Assembly: GCA_916610825.1 (NCBI GenBank) | Contig: OU744452.1 | Span: 5,181,543-5,245,542, forward strand | DNA: 64,000 nt | DNA from: Haliclystus octoradiatus | Lineage: Eukaryota > Cnidaria > Staurozoa > Stauromedusae > Haliclystidae | Direction: 5' to 3' | Shown here: positions 23,141 to 36,194 of the stretch, one piece after another | Numbering within the stretch: the stretch's first letter is position 1 | How the letters are laid out: each line of letters opens with the position of its first letter | Position numbers and translations under genes: made by a program | The notes under the pieces: model-generated | Told to the model about the DNA's origin: nothing | Databases searched by the model: none | What the model saw: only the letters and a program-made list of their open reading frames with translations

Positions 23141-24494
23141 ACTTATTAGAACATCTTTAATAATATAATATGGTACCCCCTTAGAATTAGAACGAGAGTT
23201 TGTTGACATTTTACGCGAAAAAGTACTATCTGATTATTATTTATTCAAGTTGCAAAAACCTGACATGAATTTTGTAATCACAATTAATAATGTGTTGATG
23301 GTTTTAAGTTGGAATATTATTAGATCTTTGAGTTAATTTTTACCTTCGTGCCTCGAACAGAATTACGCATGCGCAAATGGCGTCCGGCTACCAGACGGCT
23401 AACCACGTCGTTTTCTTCAAATGACAGGATAGAAAAACTCTGTTTTACAAATGTTTCATTTGTGACAATAATAATTTACTACATTAACAGAAGCAGACTA
23501 CTCAACTTTATTAGATAAGAAAGAAGCTGTGAAATATACAAGGAAGTCAACGTAATACCGGGCGTAATACAAATAATTCACGAAACGGAACGGAATAAAC
23601 AAAATTACACAAAATGTATTGCAATAGAGATAATTTCTAACCTTAACATCATTATGTTTTAAACTCTAATATATTATTATTGACCTTTACTTTTCAAAGC
23701 ATAATACTTACTTCTATCTGTTCTAATTATGACTGCATATTCGTAAATTATCTAAAGATGGTCGTCTATACAGCCGCAAACAGAAAAAGGTTTACAATAT
23801 TTCACAGTGCTCAGAACCAGCCTTGTGACTTTCATGCGTAGTTCATGAACAATTCATCTACTCAGAACAAAGTTGATGAACGTATTTAGCAGAGCTTCGG
23901 ATTTTCTATATTTCCTTGTGCAGACCATGTGCAGACAGAGGCTTGTGTTAAGCACTAAATAGATAAGTGTCATTGAATTTTAAATCATCCTGATATTGAC
24001 GCATCAAAAGAGGGCTTACTATAGAAAAAGGGACAATTGAAAACTGACAAACTGACAATATTTTGCCTTACAAACACAAATAGGTGAATGAATAATAGTA
24101 TACTGTTCACGTCTTGAATTATTGCAAACATATGTCTAATGTGTGTAACTTTATTGCCAACGTCTATTTTGAAATGATTGAGTAAAAAACAATAATTACT
24201 CATTCACTACAATATATATATAGTATACGTAATGGTATATAGATAAATGTATATGTTCTATAGAAATGAAAACATTAGATGTATTTCTTGACTTTCTTGA
24301 TAGTGATTACCATCACTGTATAATTAAAATCAGTCACAACAAAATAAGTGCCACTAGGCCACATTTTAGTGAGTTCATAACTAAACCTAGCCTTTGCTTT
24401 TACCTGTCATTTTTGATGAATTAAATTAATGAAAATGTACCCTCCACTGAGTCTCTGTACTGCACTGAGTAACATGATTACTGGGCGTGCTACA
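23141..24494. other. No gene recognised
   Basis: AT-rich sequence left of the E0-E3 transposon cluster. I see no exons or clear repeats apart from a partial copy of the ttcatgaac word (about 23845). Confidence 0.35.
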
Positions 24495-24503
24495 CCCTTT
24501 CAT
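24495..24503. repeat. Target duplication of E0, left copy
   Basis: The word ccctttcat stands directly before the E0 left terminus GGTAGATTC and recurs at 33481-33489 directly after the E0 right terminus. Confidence 0.85.
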
Positions 24504-25339
24504 GGTAGATTCTATAACATAGCCAAGTCGTGCGAGCGCTGACGTCACATCTGAAGAAGACTGGTGAAGAAGACACATGACTTTCTGTTCGATTTAAAAT
24601 TTTATGGTTTGCATTTGAATTTTATTTTGTAAAGCGCAGTGAAATGAATGTGGTTGTTCAAACTCTCAGCTGTAGGGAATTTAGCTCTGATTATTTGGCA
24701 TTTAGCTATTGGTATAAAGTTCTGTCAATTCGTACAATGGATATTGCTTGTGAGTAATATTGGAGTATTTAAATTAATACAAAAGGCATGTTACAGAAAC
24801 GAAAACCTTGAAAACAAGATGTCCACTAGTTTTCAAGGTAAGATTGGTTAGGGTTATATTATTTACAATAGTAGGTTATAGGCGTTATATCTTCTATATC
24901 GATTATTATCATTTTAAACAACTGAACAGTCAATTTATAGGCCTACAATTATTCATTTACTTGTTGATTGCTGTTACAAATTGTAATAGTGCTGCAGGAA
25001 GTGACCAAGTGTAGGGAAATGATAGTAACATATTGGTAAAATCCCATAGAAATATGTGTGTTGTATTTGGTATGATATTATAAAGATTAATCATGTCCAA
25101 GAATATATAAACATGTTTGATAATTTTTAGTAATAATTAACTTTTTTTGTCTACAGGTTTGAACATAGTTTTAAACTATAAATACACTATATTTACTTGA
25201 GTAGAATTTGTTTTGGAATGGAATCATGATTGTATATAACGCTTTCGATATGCAATGTAACTGTATATGAATTTGTGTTACTATATAACTATAAGCCACA
25301 TATTTGACAAGGGATTTACGACGTTATCAAACAGCTAAT

Positions 25340-25484
25340 TAACAGCCATTGTGCTGTGCAAATGATTTATGCAAGATATCCAAATAATGCTGCAAGCAGC
25401 AAAGGTTACTGATTAGTAAGATGTTTCATAAATTTGGATATATTGCATAAAGTAGACTACTTGCACAGCACAATGGCTGTTAAC
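25340..25484. repeat. Long hairpin inside E0
   Basis: The arms taacagccattgtgctgtgc (from 25340) and its complement ending near 25484 extend to about 46 bp with few mismatches, around a loop of about 45 bases. It is probably a small nested fold-back element or a remnant of one. Confidence 0.7.
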
Positions 25485-26781
25485 TGTAATGGGTCAAATA
25501 AAGGAGGTCATTGGTGTTTTTATAAAAATTCATCTCCTATCAAGGATCGAGAGTCTAGACGTTGTAGATTGTTATACACTCTCGAATATGGATTTAATAA
25601 TATCCCAATAGTAATTTGAATAGTACACTAACAACCAAATAATTTCTCCAAAGACGAAGTGATGATTTCAATGGTAATGATAGCAATATTAATAGCCTAG
25701 CCCAGTAACCCTATTCCTTTACTTCTGCCGCTGTATAATTCAAATGAAGCGAACAATGGTGACTACGTTATTTGGATCCCGAATTCTATATTTACGCCAT
25801 GTGATATCCGCTATTACGGACATCTATCATTTCCACAGACACAAAAAAATTCCCATGACACCGCAAAGTCGAGCAAATACATTGTTTAACTTCAGCAACG
25901 TGATGACATCATTTTATGCAGGAATCAATCTGAGTTTTCACAACGACATACAAAGAAAAAAGTGACTTGAAAGAATTCCAATGACATCGCTGAATTTTCA
26001 TTAAATACGATTAGAAAGCTACTTGCATGGCTCGCAGCAATAATTAATGACTATGTTGAACTGTAGGGCTAGGCTATTTTATCTTCAATAATAAATCATT
26101 CAAAATTTGCCACGAGTAGGCCTATAGATAGACCACTCTCGTACATTTGGGCATGGTTTATAGCTAAGCATATATATATGAAGCAGAAATTACATAAATT
26201 CATTTGGTGGTTCTTCACACAATTCACACTTCCAGCCAATGGCTTTAGCCGAATCCGTCGCCTTTTCGTTCACTGAAATTTGACAATTCCTGTGAAAGTG
26301 TTATTTGCAAACACAGCATTCTGTTTTCGGGTTAACTTTCGTTGCTGTTGTTTCTACTTATTCTATTTATCCACTCTCGACATCCTTAATGGAACATTTT
26401 GGGGTTCCTTTGATGTAAATTATTCTTAGTTAGTGTCAATTAATGTTGCAAATTTTCAATTTTCAGGAGAGGTCAACTGGGTAGCCTCAAGATGTCGCTA
26501 TGGTGTATTCTTGATTATTATGTGGTCATGCGTGTCATCATTACCTTGGCCTGTTCTAGATTAGTCCACAACATACAAATATTGATTATAAGATTATTGA
26601 CTTTATAATATTTGCTGGTTATATTTGATCATTATTTGTGTCATGTTTCAAAATACGTCACTTGGTACAAACTATCAGTCGACTAATCTATTTTTTGTTC
26701 GTATTCACTTGTATTTGAAGTGATAGTTATATAATATTTGAAATGAAATTCCTTGGTAGCCTACAGTTATAAATATGTGGA

Positions 26782-27082
26782 CAGGGGCGTCGGAGCTGGG
26801 GGTATAAGGGCAGTAGGTGCCCTTATGTGTAAGTATCATAAACTTTCCAGATCAACCACGTTAAAGGAAGATGAAAAAACAACAGTACAACAACAACAGG
26901 CGTATACTATACATGCCTGTGACATAGGTGGTAGGTGTCCATTTTGCTTGACGAAATGTCTCAAAATTGTGTTGGGAAATCGGGGGGGGGGGGGCAACAA
27001 CATTGTACAGTGAAAACATTTTTGCTGCAAGGTGCCCTTTATGCGGGGTCTGCCTCTGTTGTCTTATGGCTCCGGCGCCCAT
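26782..27082. mobile_element. hAT-like MITE with CAGGGGCG end
   Basis: The left end caggggcgtcggagctggg is mirrored on the right by ggctccggcgcccat. Flanks tatgtgga (26774-26781) and ggtgtgga (27083-27090) match 6 of 8. The paralogous sequence in E3 (about 52985-53010, aatgtttggaggtcatag) lacks the insert and so acts as an empty site. The interior has a run of 12 or more G at about 26982. Confidence 0.75.
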
Positions 27083-30000
27083 GGTGTGGAGGTCATAGTT
27101 TTTAAAGTCACAGTCCTCCGTTGTCCTTTCTTTGGTAAATTGACATAATTTTCCAGATTGTGTTGTTGTTTCATTCCCAATTTTTCAGGAGGAGTATTTT
27201 GCATAAAAATTCCCAAAAACCCCAACCAACAGAGAAGCTATCCCACAACTCCCACCATCTTGTTTCTTTTTTCCTTGACGATTGCATCAATATCGTTCAT
27301 CTGTTGGCATTGATAAAAACAATTGCCTGCACTTATGAATGCTATGCCATCGAAAGGGTTTAAAATTCCATCATCGTTTCCTGAAGTGGACGACCAAAGG
27401 CTTTCTAAAATTTCAGGAGAGAAGGCAAAGCTTCTTCGAATTTTTGACTAAAATACAAAAAATTGCTATTGTTTTTCTATCATTTCTTTATACATGGGTA
27501 ACGTTAAATGCAAGCGTAAAACATTCATGTCCGATTCACAGTATATTTATTTATTCTTTAATCTTTATGATATAACCGCCAACCAGAATATGTATCATCT
27601 TATGTATCATTAAAGTTTTCGAAAAGTATATCTAATCCTGTTTGTGAATTTATGTGTAGTATAGACATAGTGGACATTCATTGATAGCCTCATCGCTATC
27701 CATACTGTCATACTGTACATAGTTCGACCTATGCCGTTCGACGACATCAAATTTCATGTTTCCCGCTTATTATGTTTTGCAACAAGCCTCTGTTTAACTA
27801 TTATCATAATCTCACTTTCAAACATATGTGACGTCACGGCTTGCACGACTTGGCTATGTTATAGGGTAAACAGAATATTCAACAGGCTGCATGGAGTCAT
27901 GCGCAGTAGCACCCTGTCCCGTCTGATATTTTGGCCACATCTGAATTAAATCTGAATCTCGCACGATTGACTGTACTGCGGTTTGATTTGTATTTCAAAC
28001 TCAACTTGACTTTGAGATTTCTGATGGCGGCCAGAAAAATGGCGGTCTTGTCCGAAAGTAATGAGATTTAAGTTTCAAAATAACAGCTTTTGACAATAGT
28101 CATCGTCATATAACATAATTTGGGTGGATAAAAAGTTCTTATCCTGGTCATCGTAGAATTCCAGTACAGTTGATGTAATATTTATCAATTATTTGCACGT
28201 CTACGTTGTTACTTATCAACGAACAGTCTAACAGAGACAGAGTACACGGTGTATTTTTAAATAGCTAATATTGAATATTGGACAGGGTAAGGGAAGATAT
28301 TTGAAAAATTAACATGAAGTATGGTGTAATCTAATTCAGCTTTGAATAGTAAGATATGATAATATCAATATAACATCAAAACTAGACTAGATTGTACACA
28401 TAGAATAGGCTAGTCTATATTTTCTAAAGTCATTGATCATAGACCAGCCTACCTTAAAATCATAGTCTATAACCTACATTAATCAGGAAAGTAAGGGAAG
28501 GAGCTCACTCAATCAACTGCGGTAATAATTGATGATAGTGAGGCTTAGTGATCCACTGTCTATATGATATGATTATCATATATACATGTATTTATCAGCT
28601 TTAATTTTAATCAATTCGTTGAATAAGAAATTGATTTTTTAAATCTTAATAATCCTCAAACATTCAATATATTTCAAAATGTTAGTTATGATATGATATG
28701 TTAATATAGTACTTCTTATCGATAAAATCTCTACCAAGCCACAGAGTTTTGACTGAAACAAGTCAGTTGCAGTGTATTGCGCTGAAAGTCGTCATACCAT
28801 AAACAATTATATTGAAGCTTCAAAACTAACAGCGTGCAGTATTAATCAATTCAGAAAATATCGATTATCTGAATTCCATAAAACAATGTAAATATTTAAA
28901 AGAGCATGAATGAACGATAGGCTTTTAATCAATTTATTTCAATTTTAAAAACTACAAGTAGGCGTAACTGTAGTATAGTTCAATGATAGCAAGAGCCAGT
29001 ATATATGTTCATGTCATCTTGAAGCAAGACCATACGCATTGAAGTGTGCATCAGATCGAATTTACACAAAATTGATTACGGGTATGAATGTTGTAATGAT
29101 CCGATTCCAATCCGATTTGAAGTAATATGCCAATTATAAATATAATCCGATTCGAAGCAAATAATTTGTAATTAATGTAAACTAATCAAAGTTTTTAATG
29201 TATAAATTTATGGGTGATTGCTTGATACAGTCTCAGGCGCTTTAATCAGATATCTTTTAACTTGATGCTGGATATTCTGCGTTAGACACTTAGTTACTAC
29301 TACTGTGATAAAATACAAAACTACCACACAGCAATAATAAATACCAGCATGAATAAATGTGACGTACTATCACTGTATGTCGTATAGCTGGCTTTGCTAT
29401 AACAACAACTAATTGGTATTCGAGACCCAATGGATAGTGAGCACAATGAAGGCTAAACTGTATCTAATTTATTATTCAATCTACACATAGACAACATAGA
29501 TAGATTACAGGAATTATATAGGGTGTTGACATGAGACAGTCACATACAGCACATCAAAATGATAATACAATATGTACAATGAATCAATAATCTTGATCAT
29601 TTCCTTGAAGAAATTGTATAATTCATTTCACATCAAACGTGTAATTGATGTACTAGAGAGTGGAATACTAGAGAGTGGAACATGAATGTCGCTATATGTA
29701 GAAGAAGCGGTCAGTTGAGAGGAAACTAGAACACATTGATTAATCGCTACAAAGTACAAATACTCTTCCAAGTTTCAAAATCCAAAATCATTTGGAATCA
29801 ATAAATACAAATTTTACCCAGTCCAAAGACCTAAAATATCACTACCTGGATGCGATCCAATCTGATTGGATTCGCACATCTTTAATACGCAGGTGCAAAA
29901 TAAATGAGGCTCAAAACTTTCAGAGGTTGAATTTGTTATTCACAACTAACATAAATATGTACTTTTGGAATGGTCAAATTCTTTAATTATTATATTTTCT

Positions 30001-31409
30001 TATTCGTAATTGACAATATTGTCACTTTAGTTTAACTTTCGTTGTGGGTTTGATTTTAAACACAGCCAAAAAGGTTGAAGGTTGTTCACTTAAATTATAC
30101 CTGTCAGATATGACTCTGTGATAGTATGATTAATGTAGGTTCTATTACAAAGTTTATATTATAGACGGTATGATTTCTTCATTACTCAGAAATTTGGTCC
30201 TGATGCTTTTAAGAAAGTTCCTTTTAAATTTTATTTCATTTTATTATTACAAAATATTTCATTAATTATTATCATATGATTTTCACATAAATATATCTTT
30301 GGTTGGTGCTACGAAAATAAGTAGGCCTATTCCCCTACGAAAAATTTGTTGAGTTCATGAACTATTCATGAACCTTAAATACAAGCCTGTTTTACACATT
30401 CTGGGCAGTAGTCACTTTTCTGAGAAGTTATTTTAAATGTAGTTTTTCATTTTGAATAAGCCTTTGAAGAAACATTAGAATAACTGTTGCGTTGAGTCGT
30501 TTCAACTTTTCAAAGTGCAGTACTATACATACTGATCTTCATACTATACACTTATTTTTGTGCTGCTTTCAATTTTTCTTACTGACAATTTTTACAGCCT
30601 TGATAGTTTGGGCTGAACGTAGCTATAGCTGGTTAAATGGCCTGTTTTTCATGAACAATTCATGAATATTTGTTGGTCCATTTAAAGCTCAAGAATTGTT
30701 ATCACAGCCTGCATTTTGCGTATACTTTTACGGATTAACCAAAGAGGGCTTTACTTAGCGTATACTTTATTTCTAATCATCGATAATATAAATGACACCA
30801 ATGCCATGTATCCTTGTTCAGTAGATTATGTAGGCAATCAAGGTGTTTTTGCATACTGTTGGTTCTCCCAGACGTCAGCACAGTTTCGAAATGATGGAAA
30901 ACAAAGGCATCAAACAAAATCTTTCTTGTTTCTAGATGTAAACATCAAGTGAAACTTACTACTGTTGTGCAGGAACGTTTTCTAATTCATGATTGGTAAA
31001 TTGATAGTTGTTAAATGAATTCAATTAATTTCGACAATACAGGCAAAGAGAAATTGCTCCATAATTATTGTTATCCTGTTTATGAATAAATTTGTGAATA
31101 GGGCTAATTTGACTACCTTGAACAACGCACACTGAAAATACCCACGTGACAAGAGAGAGATTCAAAACTCAGAGGGGGTGTAAGAGGAGAGTTTCAGACA
31201 AAATCGGTACAAAATTAGAAATGCATTTGATTGATTCTGAAGTGACTTAAAAGAAGGTAGTAGGGGAGACAGATTATCTACAAGACTCGAGTAACAATGG
31301 CTTCAAAGGTTTTGGTACAGCATTGTGCTGCCCAGGGTTGCACCCATGTAGCTTTTTCTGCTACAGTATTCCAGGACCACGCCAAACGCCTAGTCTTATT
31401 AAAATTAAT

Positions 31410-31565
31410 TTGAAAACAAAGGCCACATGCTCCTTTGCCAGAATTCATAGTGGTCACCTCTATGCAGCAGCCAACCGTCTACAGTGGTCACTCTTGGTAT
31501 GCCTGAAATAGTATTTTCTATCTAATCAACCTTGCATATAAAGGCCACCTGCATATAATGGTGTG
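31410..31565. repeat. ACGGCCAC-family MITE fragment
   Basis: Words such as gtggtcactcttggtatgcc, atagtattttctat and aaaggccacctgcatata are shared with 37620-37785, and partly with 35321-35497. Clean ends were not found here. Confidence 0.5.
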
Positions 31566-31742
31566 ATGGGATCATTTTGTTTCACTTCGCAGTTTACAAT
31601 TTAAATTTAACCACGTAAGCTTCAAGCTCGTTTTCATGGGAATGAATGTCTGAACAGCAGTCAAATTTATAATCAACTAATTGAAATTACAATGAGCTCT
31701 ATTACATGAAAGTTACTGGTACATATAGATAAAATACATTGT

Positions 31743-31830
31743 GTGAGGCGACAGGCGATGAGGTATCAAACCCCGGTCTCCCACAGGAACTACATGCACT
31801 CTACTATTGAGCTACCAGTCTACATTGATC
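31743..31830 (-). repeat. tRNA-like SINE head
   Basis: On the minus strand an A-box-like TGGTAGCTCAATAGTAGAG (about 31823) and a B-box-like GGGTTTGATACC (about 31765) are spaced as in a pol III promoter. The arms do not close into a tRNA, so I take it as SINE-derived. Confidence 0.5.
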
Positions 31831-33480
31831 AATTTATCTACCTCTCATAGCTGGCTGCTATACACAGATTTCAACTGTATCTATTTCTAAACTTTCTAAA
31901 CTCATTATTTTGATGTTTGCTTGAAGAACATCAATTTTCATAAATGTATGATGATATTTTTAGTAAAAGAGTACACACACAAAAGTAGGCCCTACACGAA
32001 ATATAAACCATCCCTCTATTGTTTCATGATTTCTGCCAAGGCATGTTAGGGGCATATTTGCTATTGAAAAGTTAACATTTCTCTTTGCTGATTACTAGGC
32101 TTAATCTACAAAACATAATTTCTAGGAGGTAGTTTAATATCACGAGACATCCTGATGAAGATTACCGATGTTGCTTAAATTTTAATTATCTTGACTGATC
32201 ACCTCAGAATGCTGTCTCTTTCAACTTTGTAGGGGCCTACCCTTTATAAATCAAAAATTAGCTTAGCCCATAATCTTGTAGATTGTCCATTAGTTATTTG
32301 TTGTGTAAGTATCTCATATTGATGCATATACACACATGTTGATACATATTAATTAATAATTATTATAGGCAAGGTGTAAAGGATTATGACAAAGTAATCG
32401 TCCCAAATGCCACAGTTGTCCTGTTTCTGCAAGTGGTTAAGAGTCCATTTATTAGCTGTGCTATATCCACGGTGGAACACTTTATCAGAGGATTTTGTTC
32501 TGCAAGTAGCCTACATTTCTATGATTTTAAACAATATTACAAACATTTTCTCTGGTTCAGTGTTGCAAAGTCTACAATACAAATAGATAAGTTTGTTTAC
32601 TATTTCAGATAAGTTGTTTTTAAAAACAATAACTATTAGTTTTCAACTGAATTGAGATAATGTGTGTAGTGGAGACCAAAAGCTCTTCCATAATAGTCGC
32701 TCATTAATGTTAGCTTTTTTGTAATTTAATAACTATTATATCAGATCAAAGACAGTGGATCACTAAGCCTATCTATCATCAGTTAGTACCTTGGCCCTTA
32801 CTTGATTGAGTGAGCTCCTTCCCCTACTTTTCTGATTAATGTAGGTTATAGACTATGATTTGAAGGTAGGCTAGTCTACGACTTTTCTACGAGCAATGAC
32901 TTTAGAAAATATAGACTAGCCTATTCTATGTGTACAATTTATTCATGTTTTGATGTTATATTGATATTATCAAATCTTACTATTCAAAGCTGAGTTAGAT
33001 TACACCATATTTCATGTTAATTTTTCAAATATCTTCCCTTACCCTGTCCAATATTCAATATTAGCTATTTAAAAATACACCGTGTACTCTGTCTCTGTTA
33101 GACTGTTCGTTGATAAGTAACAACGTAGACGTGCAAATAATTGATAAATGTTACATCAACTGTACTGGATTTTTACGATGACCAGGATAAGAACTTTGTA
33201 TCCACACAAATTATATTATATGACGATGACTATGGTCGAAAGCTGTTATTTTGAAACTTTAATCTCATTACATTCGGACAAGACCGCCATTTTCTGGCCG
33301 CCATCAGAAATCTCAAAGTCAAGTTGAGTTTGAAATACAAATCAAACCGCAGTACAGTCAATCGTGCGAGATTCAGATTTAATTCAGATGTGGCCAAAAT
33401 ATCAGACGGGACAGGGTGCTACTGCGCATGACTCCATGCAGCCTGTTGAATATTCTGTTTACCATGTTATAGAATCTACC

Positions 33481-33490
33481 CCCTTTCATC
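33481..33490. repeat. 10-bp junction between E0 and E2
   Basis: These ten bases (ccctttcatc) contain the right copy of E0's duplication (bases 1-9) and the left copy of E2's duplication (bases 2-10), overlapping by eight. Confidence 0.9.
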
Positions 33491-34649
33491 GGTAAGCAGA
33501 ATATTCAACAGGCTGCAGGGCGTCATGCGCAGTAGAACCCTGTCCCGTCTGATAATTTTGGCCACATCTGAAAACATCTCGCACTTTATTTCGTTTTGAT
33601 TTGAATTTCAAATTTTGACTTGACTTTGAGATTTCTTATGGCCAGAAAAAATGGCGGTCTTGTCGGAAATTGATGAGATTGAAGATTCAACATAAAGACT
33701 TTCGACAATCTTCATATATTATATTTTGTGTAGAAATGAAGTTATTATCCTGCTCATCGTAAAATTCCAGTATAATTGATGTTTTCTTTGCTCGTCAACG
33801 CTGTTGATATATAGATCTATAGCCCAATATAATGAGCTGAAAATGTAGACTAACTTAATCATTATCAAGAGACGTTGGCTCCTTTTTATGTAGCTTGAAA
33901 TTCGGACAGGGTAAGATGTTTGAAGAATTAACATACAATTAGGTGTAACCTAACTCATCTTTCAATGGTTAGATTCCAATATCAAAAGTTTTTGATTCAA
34001 AACACGATTAGACAAATAGCCTGACATTAAAAAGTAAGTTAGGAATTCTCAATCAACTAGGCCCAATAATGATAGTTCGCCTAATGAGTCACTGTTTATA
34101 TTATAATGTGATATATTTTGTCAACTAAAATTGACATTGAAGGGTGAATAAAGGAAAGTTCTTGGCCTCCACTTACATTATAGACTTGTAGCCTAGTTGT
34201 AACTTGCAAGTGAATGTAGCCTAAGCCTATAAATATTGTAGACTACTGTAGTACATGATTAACTAACATGTATCTGTATGCCTCTTTCCTAGTGTGTTCA
34301 TGTTCAATTCTCAAACAAAGGCCGGTGTATATAACTTGTCTACAGGTGTGCTGCGCAAGATTGGAAAGTTTGCTGTTTGCGGGTAACATCTTGGCCGCGG
34401 CTGAAATTCCAGCTGCGCAATTCATAATTGTATCCGTATTTTGAAAGAAAATGAAATATTTTCCATGAAAATTTAGAAGTTATATCTAAAATGTGCCTAC
34501 ATATATCATCCACCTGCGCAAAATTACACCACAATTTGGCTTTCAGCAGCACATTTTCCGAGAAAAAATACGATCTTGGCCGTGCACAATGCATTCTTTC
34601 CAATCTGGGTGCTGCGTGCGTTTACAGGAAGTACTTCATAATCTATCAC

Positions 34650-35270
34650 CTTTTTGACTACGACCTTCGCTTACAAACTTTAGCGTCTCGATGTTATGAA
34701 AAAAGTTCTTGCTTGACTAAACTTGGCAGATTGTTGGGGACTTAATACTCAGGGCTTAATATAATATTTGATAAATATACTAACATTTTGATTATTAAAC
34801 ATTCATCATTTGACCGCTAAATAATGATATTAATGACAACTATGACATTTTATGACATTACTGTATTATATACAGTATTAAACATATATAGCCTACCAGT
34901 TTCAAATTAAAAATTTAAAACTTATTTTTACTGTATTTTTACTAATTTCAAAGCAATGTATGTGTCACATTGATGATATTGATACAGACTTAGATAAACA
35001 TTTCAGGACTTTCTAACCCATGCAAATAATTGCGTTTTCGTGTGATGGATTTCCTGCCAAATCAAGTTCAACAATTTATGGAAAATTCTTAGCTATACTG
35101 CTCTAATTTTTAATCTGTTGATAAATTATTCAAGTCTGGAACTTGGTATCGAATAAAGTCCTTGTCAATTAACACATGACAGCAACTACCAAATTTAGCC
35201 AAGCCAGAACTTTTTCATAACATCGAGACGCTAAAATTTGTAAGCGAAGGTCGGAGTCAAAAAGGTTACA
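34650..35270. repeat. Palindromic repeat inside E2, shared with 11980-12440
   Basis: The block near 34655-34730 (ttagcgtctcgatgttatga) is inverted near 35190-35265, and the right part matches 11980-12440 outside the cluster. It is therefore an independent repeat carried within E2. Confidence 0.65.
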
Positions 35271-35320
35271 GATTATGGCGTATAACGCACGCAAGTTACA
35301 GACACCGAATATAGGCTATA

Positions 35321-35497
35321 CAGTGAAACCTGTATATAACGGCCAGCTAATAGAGGTAGATAAATTGACCACTATAGACAGGTGGCCTTTATATACAGGT
35401 TTGATTCAATAGAAAATACTATTTTAGAGATTGAAAGAGTGACCACTATAGACAGGTGGCCGCTATATAGAGGTGACCGTTATAACAGGTTTGACTG
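35321..35497. mobile_element. Short MITE with CAGTGAAACCTG ends and TA duplication
   Basis: The left end cagtgaaacctgtatataac and the right end (reverse complement cagtcaaacctgttataacg) are flanked by TA at 35319-35320 and 35498-35499. It is 177 bp and carries repeated gaccactatagacaggtggc words. The structure fits Tc1/mariner or pogo MITEs. Confidence 0.8.
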
Positions 35498-36134
35498 TAC
35501 AATAAATTTGGAAAAACAAATTTTGCCTAAATATTAACATTAATCTATGTGACAGATAAAGAGCAATTTGCCTATTTGGCAAAATTGAGCAATTTTACGT
35601 AATGTAGCATCTGAAGCAGCACCATGGTTTATTAAGGGATCACTCTTGTGAGTGGGTTATCGGAATTTAGATCCACAAGTTTGTTTACGATATGGATTTC
35701 GAGTTTGTTGTTAGAGAACAAGTGGGTCTAAATTTCGATGGCCCACGAACAAAGAGTGATGTAATCATTTTAATAATCATGTAACATAACCTTTGCCTGG
35801 AACATCAATTATCTCTCATCAATTTCACTAAAACAATGATTTGTTTTCTAATTCAATGGGTCATTGCTTTTTCATTAAATAGAATTTTAATTAAATTTGT
35901 TACGAATATCATTTAAAAATATAACGCTAAGAATTCAACATGTTTGCAATATTAGAAATATATAGTAAAAGTTACATCTAATTATAGCAAATCCCAAGCT
36001 GTTACTTTTTTTAATTTCTCAATTGAAGTTTCAATTACAGAGTATACATTTAAGTTGATTTTATGAAAAAATATTCAATCTTTCGCAGCTCATCGCCATT
36101 TTCAAAACATATGTTCTAGTTTTTTGGCTAAAAC

Positions 36135-36194
36135 CGTGCAGGTATAGGTCTATATATAACTGCACACGTGCGGGTATAGACCTATACCTGCACG
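36135..36194. repeat. Perfect 20-bp stem hairpin
   Basis: The arms 36135-36154 (cgtgcaggtataggtctata) and 36175-36194 are exact inverted copies around a 20-base loop that itself contains gcacacgtgc. Confidence 0.85.

Larger units (their letters stand above)
28566..32744. other. E1 interior, no gene recognised
   Basis: AT-rich interior between the E1 inverted repeats. It contains a tRNA-derived SINE (31743-31820), a piece of the ACGGCCAC MITE family (31410-31565) and two copies of a ttcatgaac-type word (about 30350 and 30645). No transposase-like ORF is visible. Confidence 0.5.
27865..33463. mobile_element. Element E1, long-TIR transposon nested in the right end of E0
   Basis: The terminal inverted repeats are about 700 bp (27865-28565 and 32745-33463), nearly identical in the outer part. 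They begin ggtaaacagaatattcaaca. The duplication atgttatag flanks it exactly (27856-27864 and 33464-33472). Removing E1 and one copy restores the E0 right terminus, whose sequence is confirmed by the E0 left terminus. The 5599-bp element has no ORF that I recognise as a transposase, so it is probably non-autonomous. The TIR includes ccctgtcccgtctgata and aaaatggcggtcttgtc. Confidence 0.88.
24504..33480. mobile_element. Element E0, DNA transposon with GGTA ends and 9-bp target duplication
   Basis: The left end reads ggtagattctataacatagc; the right end (33480 backwards, skipping nested E1) gives the same first 30 bases, with similarity for about 45 bp. The flanking duplication is ccctttcat on both sides. 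Without E1 and its duplication, E0 is 3369 bp. I recognise no transposase. A segment near 26340-27200 is shared in direct orientation with E3 (52580-53160), so E0 and E3 are related inside as well as at their ends. A 9-bp duplication with G-starting ends suggests a Mutator-like (MULE) element; this is inferred. Confidence 0.8.
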
